Assembly (NCBI GenBank): GCA_964393795.1
Contig: CAYMWA010000058.1
Coordinates: 1 to 20,222, forward strand
Direction of reading: 5' to 3'
Length of the DNA: 20,222 bases
Source: Chryseosolibacter sp964393795
GTDB lineage: Bacteria; Bacteroidota; Bacteroidia; Cytophagales; Cyclobacteriaceae
Translations under genes and position numbers: made by a program
Shown here: positions 1 through 7,517 of the stretch, in pieces
Layout of the letters: the number at the start of each line of letters is the position of its first letter
Position numbering within the stretch: the stretch's first letter is position 1
The notes under the pieces: model-generated
What the model saw: the letters and a program-made list of their open reading frames with translations, nothing else
Told to the model about the DNA's origin: nothing
Databases searched by the model: none

Positions 1-77
1 TCACGACTCACGATTCACGACTCACGACTCACGATTCACGATTCACGACTCACGACTCACGATTCACGACTCACGAA
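1..77. repeat. Heptamer tandem repeat, 11 copies of TCACGAY
   Basis: The first 77 bases are exactly eleven 7-bp units, TCACGAC or TCACGAT (C,T,C,C,T,T,C,C,T,C), the last one being TCACGAA. The array begins at the window edge, so the true copy number is unknown. It abuts the ATG of the MFS gene with no spacer and contains no purine-rich ribosome binding site. Seven is not a multiple of three, and no stop codon occurs in any forward frame, so the whole array is open upstream of the MFS frame. The minus strand does contain TGA stops. This is a simple-sequence tract, not a CRISPR array, because it has no spacers. Confidence 0.95.
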
Positions 78-1232
78 ATGACCAATAGACTAGTCTTCTT
101 CTGTGCCTGCATGGGCATGCTCTTGTTCGGTATCGCTTTGATTACGCTGGGATCGGTGGCGGAGCCGTTGCGCAACAGGTTCCAGATGGATGCGATCACT
201 GCCGGGACGGTGTTTTCGATCTTGCCCATCGGAATCCTTGTCGGGTCTTTGCTGTTCGGTCCGTTTGCCGATCGCTATGGCTACAAGATCATTCTGCTGT
301 TGTCGTGTCTGCTCATTTCGGCGGGCCTGGAAGGTATTGCCTACGCGGAGACACTCGGTGTGCTGAAGGTATGCGTGTTTCTTTTTGGATGGGGTGGCGG
401 CATGATCAATGGTGCTACCAATGCAGTTGTGTCGGATATCAGTGCGTCTAACAAGGGTGCGAATCTCAGTCTATTGGGTGTTTTTTACGCGATCGGTGCG
501 TTGGGGATGCCTTCGGTGCTGGGTGTGCTGCGAGCACTTTATCCGGCGGATGTGGTCCTGGCTGTCGTGGGATGCATTCCGCTCGCCGTGGCGGTGCTGT
601 GTGTCTTCACGCGGTTTCCCAAAGCGAAGCAGGCTGCCGGCGTCCCGTTGGGCCAGGGTCTGCGCCTGTTGCGAGAGGAAGTCCTTATCGCCATTGGATT
701 CTTTCTTTTTTGTGTGAGCAGCTTTGAGGCGATCATTAACAACTGGACAACGACGTATCTTTCCACCCGGCTGTCAGTGGCCGACAGTACGGCACTTTAT
801 GCGCTTTCTCTTTACGTTGCCGGCATGGCCGCGATGCGTTTGTTGTTGGGCAGCGTGTTCAGGCGAACATCGTCCTGGCGCATACTGGGCGCCTCATTTA
901 TTTTTCTGCTCGCCGGGGTATTGCTTTTACATTTGGCAACGAACTTTTCAGTGGCCGTTGCCGGGCTTGTCATGGTGGGTATTGGCCTGGCGGCAGGCTT
1001 CCCGGTGATGCTCGGCTTTGTAGGTAGTCTGTATCAAACCAATTCGGCAACGGCTTTTAGCATTGTGCTTACCATTGCGCTTGTTGGCAACATGCTCGTC
1101 AACTTAATGATGGGCGTTATTGCATCCCGCTATGGAATTGCGCACCTTACCACCCTGGCGTTTGTACTATTGTCGGCAATGTTACTGTTGTCGACGCTGA
1201 TTCTGAAGCAAACCAAATTACAACATACCTAA
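78..1232 (+). CDS. MFS transporter, probably sugar or organic-solute permease
   Basis: A 384-residue, strongly hydrophobic protein with about 12 predicted membrane segments, the usual length for a major facilitator superfamily permease of the inner membrane. The loop between TM2 and TM3 carries the MFS motif A signature GPFADRYGYK at residues 61-70. A glycine-rich TM4 segment (GWGGGMINGATNAVVSD) resembles FucP-like and other sugar MFS carriers. The ATG at 78 gives a normal MFS amino terminus (short polar stretch, then TM1), but it sits directly on the heptamer array, and the frame stays open upstream to the window edge. An earlier start therefore cannot be excluded; a later one at residue 12 or 14 is possible. 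The SIS-domain gene begins 13 nt after the stop, so the two are probably co-transcribed and the substrate may be an (amino)sugar. The family call is firm; the substrate is unknown. Confidence 0.88.
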   Translation: MTNRLVFFCACMGMLLFGIALITLGSVAEPLRNRFQMDAITAGTVFSILPIGILVGSLLFGPFADRYGYKIILLLSCLLISAGLEGIAYAETLGVLKVCVFLFGWGGGMINGATNAVVSDISASNKGANLSLLGVFYAIGALGMPSVLGVLRALYPADVVLAVVGCIPLAVAVLCVFTRFPKAKQAAGVPLGQGLRLLREEVLIAIGFFLFCVSSFEAIINNWTTTYLSTRLSVADSTALYALSLYVAGMAAMRLLLGSVFRRTSSWRILGASFIFLLAGVLLLHLATNFSVAVAGLVMVGIGLAAGFPVMLGFVGSLYQTNSATAFSIVLTIALVGNMLVNLMMGVIASRYGIAHLTTLAFVLLSAMLLLSTLILKQTKLQHT

Positions 1233-1245
1233 AATCAATTCTATT

Positions 1246-2007
1246 ATGCTCGCAACACAATGGCTTAATAATACGCGTGACGTAATGACGCGCATTGAAG
1301 AAACACAAATGGAAAATATTCGCAAGGCTGCCGAAGTGATGGCTGACAGTATTGAAGCAGGACGATGGGTCCACACGTTCGGATGTGGTCATGCGACGAT
1401 TCCCATAGAAGAAATGTACCCCCGCATCGGAGGCTTTGTAGGATTCCATCCCATCATTGAATTACCGTTGACATTTTTTACCCGCATAACCGGAGAGATG
1501 GGCGTTCATCAGTTTCTCTTTCTCGAACGCGTCGAAGGGTATGGCGTGGAAATCATGAAGGGCTATAACTTCGATGCACGCGACACCATGTGGTTATTTT
1601 CCCATTCAGGCATCAACAATGTAAATATTGATATCGCACTCGAGTCAAAGAAACGCGGTATGAAGGTGGTCGCATTTGGGTCAGCGGCGGAAGCAAAAGG
1701 CAAGAAGTCGCGCCATTCGAGCGGCAAGACCATCTTCGAAGTGGCCGACCTGATTGTTGATACCTGCGCCCCTATCGGCGACTCCTCCGTTCCACTCAAG
1801 AACCACCGCGACAAGGTTGGGCCCGTGTCTACCATGGCATTTGTCACCTGCGTTTGGATGACGGTGACCACCGTTGCCGAAATCCTCGCGGACAGGGGCG
1901 TCAAACTCTTCATCCATCCGTCGCACAACGTGGCTGAAGATACGACGGCCAAACAGCGGGTCGAAGAAGCGTTGGCGGAATATAAGCGCCGCGTGGCCGG
2001 CGTGTGA
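1246..2007 (+). CDS. SIS-domain sugar-phosphate-binding/isomerase-like protein (UPF0309-type)
   Basis: A 253-residue cytosolic protein of the SIS (sugar isomerase) fold. The N-terminal helix is followed by VHTFGCGHA (about 42-50), where family members bind the sugar phosphate. The second half of the fold starts at LFSHSGINNVNIDIALE (about 117-133), the serine-rich phosphosugar loop, and continues to VVAFGS (141-146). The ending VADLIVDTCAPIGDSSV is typical of the uncharacterised UPF0309/SIS_2 group, related to phosphoheptose isomerase and MurQ-like proteins. I do not know a demonstrated reaction for this subgroup. It lies 13 nt behind the MFS gene and is probably translated from the same mRNA, which suggests that it handles a phosphorylated form of the transported sugar. 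The start is the ATG at 1246; ATG codons at residues 14 and 22 are alternatives. Confidence 0.82.
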   Translation: MLATQWLNNTRDVMTRIEETQMENIRKAAEVMADSIEAGRWVHTFGCGHATIPIEEMYPRIGGFVGFHPIIELPLTFFTRITGEMGVHQFLFLERVEGYGVEIMKGYNFDARDTMWLFSHSGINNVNIDIALESKKRGMKVVAFGSAAEAKGKKSRHSSGKTIFEVADLIVDTCAPIGDSSVPLKNHRDKVGPVSTMAFVTCVWMTVTTVAEILADRGVKLFIHPSHNVAEDTTAKQRVEEALAEYKRRVAGV

Positions 2008-2041
2008 CTTTAGACGCGATTCGTAACGGCATCAAAAGTTT

Positions 2042-2075
2042 CACCTGCCTGGATGCAAGGTCTACCTAACAGGTG
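2042..2075. terminator. Weak hairpin between convergent genes
   Basis: CACCTG at 2042-2047 is complementary to CAGGTG at 2070-2075, with a short CCT/AGG helix possible inside the 22-nt loop. It lies between the convergent SIS and ECF sigma genes. On the minus strand it is followed by GAAACTTTTG, which has only a short T run. A terminator for the sigma gene is plausible but not strong. Confidence 0.25.
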
Positions 2076-2098
2076 CGGATGTGTTGCCAGGAGTCGTG

Positions 2099-2683
2099 CT
2101 AACCTTTCAGGAATAGGAGCAGCGCCAGCAAGGCAATAAAGTCCTTCAGATGTACGCGGAGTTTTTTGAGAGAACGCGTCAGGTGGTATTCAATTGCTTT
2201 TTCTGACAGGTTGAGTACGTTGGCGATTTCCGCCACTGATCGCCCTTCGAGCCGATTGAGCTGAAATACCTTTCTTGTTTTTTGTGGGAGCTCCTCCATT
2301 CCGTTATTGATGGCCTCGAGCAAGTCGTTGTACGCTACCCTCGCATCTGCGGCGTCAGTCGTTTGTTGGAGGAATGTTTTGTAATAGTCCCAATGCCGTC
2401 TTTCAATCAATCTTGCCTCAATAAAATTGAGACAACGGTTTTTTACGCTGGTATATAAATAAGGAGGGAAATTTCGGAATGACAGGGATGCCCGCTTGTC
2501 CCAAAGATGGATAAAAACCTCCTGGACGATTTCCTGTGCGACTTCCCGGCTTTGTGTTTTTGAAAAAGCGGTGGTGTATGCGCGGGCCCAATACCGGTCG
2601 AACAACTCCGCGAAGGCCTGCGTGTCGTCTTTGCCCATTGCGGCAAACAACTCTTCATCACTATGGCGCTTATATCGTCGCAA
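2099..2683 (-). CDS. ECF RNA polymerase sigma factor (Bacteroidota SusCD-associated type)
   Basis: A 194-residue sigma-70 family protein with only regions 2 and 4. Sigma2 spans about residues 20-92 (AFAELFDRYW, then the -10 recognition helix ending in VFIHLWDKR). Sigma4 spans about 125-177, with the HTH read as EGRSVAEIANVLNLSEKAIE. The C-terminus is unusually hydrophobic (IALLALLLFL, about 183-192). It should direct RNA polymerase to the FecR/SusC/SusD genes when the transporter signals. The start is uncertain: the frame begins at TTG (2683) after an in-frame stop at 2699-2701, and the first ATG is residue 16. That ATG would remove SDEELFAAM, which matches the family amino terminus, so TTG is preferred. 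The gene is divergent from its presumed anti-sigma partner, whereas these genes are usually co-oriented. Confidence 0.9.
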   Translation of the reverse strand: MRRYKRHSDEELFAAMGKDDTQAFAELFDRYWARAYTTAFSKTQSREVAQEIVQEVFIHLWDKRASLSFRNFPPYLYTSVKNRCLNFIEARLIERRHWDYYKTFLQQTTDAADARVAYNDLLEAINNGMEELPQKTRKVFQLNRLEGRSVAEIANVLNLSEKAIEYHLTRSLKKLRVHLKDFIALLALLLFLKG

Positions 2684-2802
2684 TTGAATCGGCTCAGTTC
2701 ATCCAAGATAGTCACTATTCATGCGAAAACCAACTCCGCGCTGTGCGCGAATATTTTTTTAAAATCTTTAGGGAAAAATCCTCGGCGTCTGTCATAGGGC
2801 AG

Positions 2803-3828
2803 ATGACGCAACAAGAATTTCAACAACTTCTAAGAAAGTATCGGGAAAACCGTTGTACCGATGCGGAAAGAAAAATTATTGACGAATGGTATACATCCAT
2901 CCGTTCGTCCGGCCAGGCTTTTGCCAGCGAAGACGATGAGCGCGCGCTTAAGGAGCGCACCTGGATACCCGTGGATGACCACATCCGGCGCCACGAACCA
3001 CGCAGGTACGGCTCACGTACGCTGTTTCGGGTTGTCACCGGTGTGGCTGCAACGCTTTTGATCTTGATCCTGGGGTGGCGCTATTTTGAAAAATCCGGTG
3101 TTGTGCCGGACTTCGTTGCCAGTAGCGGCACAGCCACCACTGCCGAGAAGCAGATCGTCAATGACGGGGTCACTACCATGGTGTACGTGCTACCCGACGA
3201 AAGCCGCATTCATTTGAACCCGGGCAGTAAAATCCGCTTTGCGGAGAAGTTTTCGGGTAATAAACGCGAAGTATACCTTGAAGGTGAGGCGTTTTTCGAA
3301 GTGGCACGCAACGTGAATCGCCCATTCCTGGTCTATACCAATGACCTCACCACCGAGGTACTCGGGACGACCTTCCTGATCAAGGCGTACGAGGAGGCCG
3401 GCCAGATTGTGGTCACGGTCAAAACCGGAAAGGTATCAGTATATACCCATTCCGCCGATGGCGGTGATCCCGGAAAGCCGTTGCAAAAGATCATCCTGTC
3501 GCCCAATCAGGAGGTGGTGTACAACCCGGGCAAGCACTTCGCATTAAAAAAGCTCGTGAACGAGCCCCAGGTAATACTGCCGACGCCAACGCTGAAGAGC
3601 AGTTATACAAACGCGCCGGTAACACAAATTCTGTCTTCACTTGAAGAAAACTACGGCATCCATATCCTCTATGATAAGGATGTACTCGCCAACTGTACCC
3701 TTACTTCCGATATGTCGGACGAAGGGTTCTATGAACAAATAAAGATCATTTGTAATGCTCTCGGCGCACAATACAAAGTCGAAGGAGCATCCATTGTGAT
3801 CACGGCCACGGGCTGCAACCCGGGTTGA
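2803..3828 (+). CDS. FecR-family anti-sigma factor with C-terminal DUF4974
   Basis: A 341-residue inner-membrane regulator. The order is a cytosolic N-terminal anti-sigma region (about 1-70), one membrane helix (about 75-93, VVTGVAATLLILILGW), a periplasmic FecR domain (about 115-220, with LPDESRIHLNPGSKIRF and EVYLEGEAFFEVA) and a DUF4974 domain (about 265-335). It should hold the ECF sigma factor inactive until the STN domain of the outer-membrane transporter contacts its periplasmic part. I chose the ATG at 2803 (MTQQEF) because it gives the canonical N-terminus. The same frame is open to 2536, but that extension runs antisense through the sigma gene and has no family character. The gap to the divergent sigma gene is 119 bp. 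SusC follows 149 nt downstream. The ending TGCNPG is short and ordinary. Confidence 0.92.
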   Translation: MTQQEFQQLLRKYRENRCTDAERKIIDEWYTSIRSSGQAFASEDDERALKERTWIPVDDHIRRHEPRRYGSRTLFRVVTGVAATLLILILGWRYFEKSGVVPDFVASSGTATTAEKQIVNDGVTTMVYVLPDESRIHLNPGSKIRFAEKFSGNKREVYLEGEAFFEVARNVNRPFLVYTNDLTTEVLGTTFLIKAYEEAGQIVVTVKTGKVSVYTHSADGGDPGKPLQKIILSPNQEVVYNPGKHFALKKLVNEPQVILPTPTLKSSYTNAPVTQILSSLEENYGIHILYDKDVLANCTLTSDMSDEGFYEQIKIICNALGAQYKVEGASIVITATGCNPG

Positions 3829-3881
3829 TTGTAACACTTAAAACTGAATGCCTATGATCTGAATGCGTACAACAAAAAAAT

Positions 3882-3910
3882 GACCGGTGATGTTGCAACC
3901 ATCACCGGTC
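3882..3910. other. Perfect 11-bp hairpin in fecR-susC gap, with T-run on the minus side
   Basis: GACCGGTGATG at 3882-3892 is exactly complementary to CATCACCGGTC at 3900-3910, with the 7-nt loop TTGCAAC. On the plus strand it is preceded by seven A (3874-3880) and followed by CCCGC, so it is not an intrinsic terminator for fecR. On the minus strand one base and then seven T follow the stem, which is the form of an intrinsic terminator for leftward transcripts. A second, 6-bp stem (CGCGTG 3918-3923 / CACGCG 3928-3933) follows. It may instead be an mRNA processing or stability element separating fecR from susC expression. Confidence 0.6.
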
Positions 3911-3977
3911 CCCGCAACGCGTGAAACCACGCGCTGCATTGGTTTTTGCCTATTTCCAAACAAAAACATTCAAAATT

Positions 3978-6900
3978 ATGAATAAAACGAGACGATGGTT
4001 ATTCATCATGAAGATTACTGTTGTGCAAATCCTTATTTCCTGCTTTTCCATCGCAATGGTTTATGCCATTGACGGCATGGGACAGGGAGTGCTTGACCGA
4101 AAAATCAGTATTGACGTAGACGCTACCGAGTTTCAGTCGGTACTCTTACAGATCAGTAGACAGGCAAAGGTGAAATTCGCCTATAGTCCGGAACTGGTAC
4201 AGGGTAAGGAAACGGTCTCCCTGCATGTGGAGGACGAACCCCTGCAAAACGTGCTCGACGGGCTCCTCGGTCCTGATATTGCATACAAAGTAATCGGTAA
4301 ACAGATTGTATTGGCGCCGGTAGACAAGAAGGCAGAATGGTTGGCAGTGGATAGTCCGGCTGCGCTGGCGATTCAGGTATCGGGTCGTGTAACGGATGAA
4401 GCCGGCGCGCCGTTGCCCGGCGTGAATATTCTCATCAAAGGCACGGCTTCAGGAACCACCACTGACGTCAATGGTGCGTACACGCTATCAGTTGATGATA
4501 CCGACGCCGTGCTCGTATTTTCGTTCATCGGCTATGTAACACAGGAAGTGAGTGTAGCCAATCGCACGACGATCGATGTCATGCTCGCTGAAGACATACA
4601 GGCGCTAACCGAGGTCGTCGTTGTCGGCTACGGTACTCAGAAGAAAGAGAATCTGACGGGCGCCGTCGGGCAGGTCGGCAGTGAAACGTTTGACAACCGG
4701 CCGGTGCCCAACGTAACGCAGGGCCTTCAAGGGGTGCTCCCCAACGTGAACATCAGATTGCTTGATGGTAAACCCAATGCAGCGCCAAGTATCAATATCC
4801 GGGGCGCCACGTCTATCGGTTCGGGCGGTAATGCGCTCGTGCTGATCGATGGCGTGGAAGGCGATCCGAGTATGCTCAATCCCAATGACATCGCCTCGGT
4901 ATCGGTTTTGAAAGATGCAGCTTCGGCGGCGATCTACGGTGCGCGCGGTGCATTCGGCGTTGTGTTGATCACGACCAAGACGCCGGTGAAAGACGCCTTT
5001 CAAATTACCTATGATGCGACATTTGGCGCCAAAAGTCCGACCACATTGCCGAACTACGTCACCGACGGATATACCTGGGCCACGATGTTCAATGAGGCAT
5101 TTTTTAATTGGGAGAACACCTATCCCCAGAACGTCAACAAGACGCTGACCTTTTCACAGGAGTACCTTGCCGAACTCGAACGCCGATCGAAAGACCCGTC
5201 GTTGCCGCGAACGGAAGTAGGGTCTGATGGACAATACGTCTACTACGAAAGCACGGATTGGTACAAGCTCCTTTATAAAGATCGCTCGCAGACATCGCAG
5301 CACAGCATCTCCATCTCCCGAAGCACGGACAAGGCCAGCTTCATGATCTCCGGCCGGACCTTCGGGCAGGATGGTCTCTTCCGCTACAATTCAGACGACT
5401 ACAAGATGAACAACATCCGCGCAAGGGGATCAATGGAGCTCTTTCCCTGGCTGAAGGTCAATAACAATTTCGATTTCTCAAATCGTCAATACCACAACCC
5501 GTTGAATGTGGGCGAGGGGAGTGGCATCTGGCGAAACATCGCGGATGAAGGACATCCCCTGGCGCCGATGCTCAATCCCGATGGGACGTTGACACACTCT
5601 GCAGCCTATACCGTTGGCGACTTCTACCTCGGCAAGAATGGCATCGATACCCGCAGAAATGTTCTGCGCAACACCACTGGCTTTGAAGCAAAAGTTTTCA
5701 AGGACAAAGTCAGGCTGATCGGAAACTTCACATTCCAGAATATCGAGAACAACGAATTTACCAGGCGCGTTCAGGTTCCCTTTAGCAAGGCACCCGGGGT
5801 CATTCAGTATGTCGGCACTCAATACAATGACATCCGGAACGTGAATTCGCGAACGAACTACAACGCCACCAACGTGTATGCAGAATACGAGAATACATTT
5901 TCAGGCAAACACTATTTCAAGGTGATGGCAGGGACCAATTATGAACAGTCGACGTTCAACCGGAACCTGCTGCAGCGAAACGGATTGATATTTGATGACG
6001 CTACCGACATTAACCTCGCGCTGGGACAGTCCATCCTGACGGAAGGCGGATACGAAAAGTGGCGTATCTTCGGAGGTTTTGCGCGATTGAACTATATCTT
6101 CAACGACCGCTATCTGCTCGAATTCAACGGCCGCTACGATGGCTCTTCAAAGTTTCCTGTAGACGAGCAGTATGCGTTCTTCCCCTCACTCTCGGCAGGG
6201 TGGCGTATCTCCGAAGAAGCCTTCTGGCCGGTCTCTGAGAAAATCATTTCTGATTTCAAGATCAGAGGCTCCTACGGTTCGCTCGGCAACGGTAATATCA
6301 GTTCCTACGCTTTTCAGGAAACATTTGACATCAGCCAGTCAGGACGAATTCTCAACGGCATCCGGCCCCAGAAAACGAGCCGGCCAAGTGTCTTACCTGA
6401 GGGGCTGACCTGGGAAACTGCGACGACGCGCAACATCGGGGTGGATCTTGAAATGGCGACTGGAAAGCTCCAGGTTTCCGCAGATGCGTATGTGCGTGAA
6501 ACCACCGATATGTATACAATCGGTATGACGCTGCCTGCCATTTTCGGCGCTACTTCGCCCAAAGGAAATTACGCAGACCTGAAAACGAAAGGATGGGAGT
6601 TCGTTGTGAGTTGGAGAGACCAGTTGACCCTGGGATCCAAACCGTTCCATTACCGCATCGGATTCAACATGGCGGACAACCAGTCGAAGATCCTGAAGTA
6701 TAACAACCCGGACAAGTTCCTGGATGACTACTATGAAGGCCAAAAGATCGGGGAGATCTGGGGATATGTGACAGAAGGATTTTTTACTTCGCTGGAAGAC
6801 ATTAGCAACCACGCCGACCAGAGCGAATTCCTTTCAACAGCACGTGGTGAATATCTGCCAGGCGATATCAAACTGAAGGATGTCAACGACGACGGTGTGA

Positions 6901-7517
6901 TCAACGAAGGTGATAATACCTTCAACGATCCCGGCGACCGCGTAATTATCGGGAATTCGGCACCGCGGTATATGTATGGCATTAACCTCTCGGCCGACTG
7001 GAACGGATTTTTCTTCTCGGCATTTTTCCAGGGAGTAGGCAAGCAGGACTGGTATCCGCGCTACGAATCCAACGTGTTCTGGGGACAATACAACCGGCCG
7101 TACAACGATATTCCGAAATGGCATCTGGAGGAAGGCATCATCTGGTCCGAAGCAAATCCGGACTCTTTCTTCCCTCGCTATGTGTCACGTTTGGCCAACA
7201 GGAGCGGCGGTATTTTGCGTGAGGAGCAGACTAAGTATGTGATGAACGCTGCCTACCTGCGCTTGAAGAATCTTCAGGTGGGCTACAACGTTTCACCTGA
7301 ATTGCTCTCAGGCCTGCGGATCGTGAAAGCGGCACGTGTCTATGTGTCTGCCGAAAACGTATTGACATGGTCACCGCTCTACAAGATTATGGATAACGTC
7401 GATGTAGAGAACGCAACAGCACCTTCTGATCAGTTGTTCACCTCTTCGAATGCAGGGGACGGATACAACTATCCTATGCTGAAGAGCTTTAACGTTGGCC
7501 TGTCTGTTACTTTTTAA
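3978..7517 (+). CDS. SusC/RagA-type TonB-dependent outer-membrane transporter with STN signalling domain
   Basis: An 1179-residue outer-membrane transporter. In order it has a signal peptide (about 1-30), an STN domain (about 43-112), a carboxypeptidase-regulatory-like beta-sandwich (about 134-205, VSGRVTDEAGAPLPGVN), a TonB-box-like EVVVVGYGTQ (212-221), a plug (about 225-335, ending IYGARGAFGVVLITTK) and a 22-strand-type barrel ending in FNVGLSVTF, with the terminal Phe of outer-membrane barrels. It imports a nutrient with the SusD lipoprotein, powered by TonB. The STN domain implies signalling to the FecR protein just upstream. The start is the ATG at 3978 (MNKTRRWLFI); a GTG at 3921 extends the frame by 19 residues through a hairpin and spoils the signal peptide. 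The susD ATG follows the stop directly. The substrate is not deducible. Confidence 0.96.
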   Translation: MNKTRRWLFIMKITVVQILISCFSIAMVYAIDGMGQGVLDRKISIDVDATEFQSVLLQISRQAKVKFAYSPELVQGKETVSLHVEDEPLQNVLDGLLGPDIAYKVIGKQIVLAPVDKKAEWLAVDSPAALAIQVSGRVTDEAGAPLPGVNILIKGTASGTTTDVNGAYTLSVDDTDAVLVFSFIGYVTQEVSVANRTTIDVMLAEDIQALTEVVVVGYGTQKKENLTGAVGQVGSETFDNRPVPNVTQGLQGVLPNVNIRLLDGKPNAAPSINIRGATSIGSGGNALVLIDGVEGDPSMLNPNDIASVSVLKDAASAAIYGARGAFGVVLITTKTPVKDAFQITYDATFGAKSPTTLPNYVTDGYTWATMFNEAFFNWENTYPQNVNKTLTFSQEYLAELERRSKDPSLPRTEVGSDGQYVYYESTDWYKLLYKDRSQTSQHSISISRSTDKASFMISGRTFGQDGLFRYNSDDYKMNNIRARGSMELFPWLKVNNNFDFSNRQYHNPLNVGEGSGIWRNIADEGHPLAPMLNPDGTLTHSAAYTVGDFYLGKNGIDTRRNVLRNTTGFEAKVFKDKVRLIGNFTFQNIENNEFTRRVQVPFSKAPGVIQYVGTQYNDIRNVNSRTNYNATNVYAEYENTFSGKHYFKVMAGTNYEQSTFNRNLLQRNGLIFDDATDINLALGQSILTEGGYEKWRIFGGFARLNYIFNDRYLLEFNGRYDGSSKFPVDEQYAFFPSLSAGWRISEEAFWPVSEKIISDFKIRGSYGSLGNGNISSYAFQETFDISQSGRILNGIRPQKTSRPSVLPEGLTWETATTRNIGVDLEMATGKLQVSADAYVRETTDMYTIGMTLPAIFGATSPKGNYADLKTKGWEFVVSWRDQLTLGSKPFHYRIGFNMADNQSKILKYNNPDKFLDDYYEGQKIGEIWGYVTEGFFTSLEDISNHADQSEFLSTARGEYLPGDIKLKDVNDDGVINEGDNTFNDPGDRVIIGNSAPRYMYGINLSADWNGFFFSAFFQGVGKQDWYPRYESNVFWGQYNRPYNDIPKWHLEEGIIWSEANPDSFFPRYVSRLANRSGGILREEQTKYVMNAAYLRLKNLQVGYNVSPELLSGLRIVKAARVYVSAENVLTWSPLYKIMDNVDVENATAPSDQLFTSSNAGDGYNYPMLKSFNVGLSVTF

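Noticed and set aside
1..77. CRISPR array
   Set aside because: The repeat unit is 7 bp with no spacers; it is a simple tandem repeat.
2536..2802. N-terminal extension of the FecR frame
   Set aside because: It lies antisense within the sigma factor gene and lacks any FecR-like sequence; MTQQEF at 2803 is the natural start.
3880..3924. 14-codon ORF (MTGDVATITGPRNA) overlapping the fecR-susC hairpin
   Set aside because: Its codons are explained by the inverted repeat itself, it has no enriched amino acid, and no terminator in the right direction follows it.
3921..3977. GTG start at 3921 giving a longer SusC
   Set aside because: The extra 19 residues run through a hairpin region and precede a good signal peptide that starts at the ATG at 3978.
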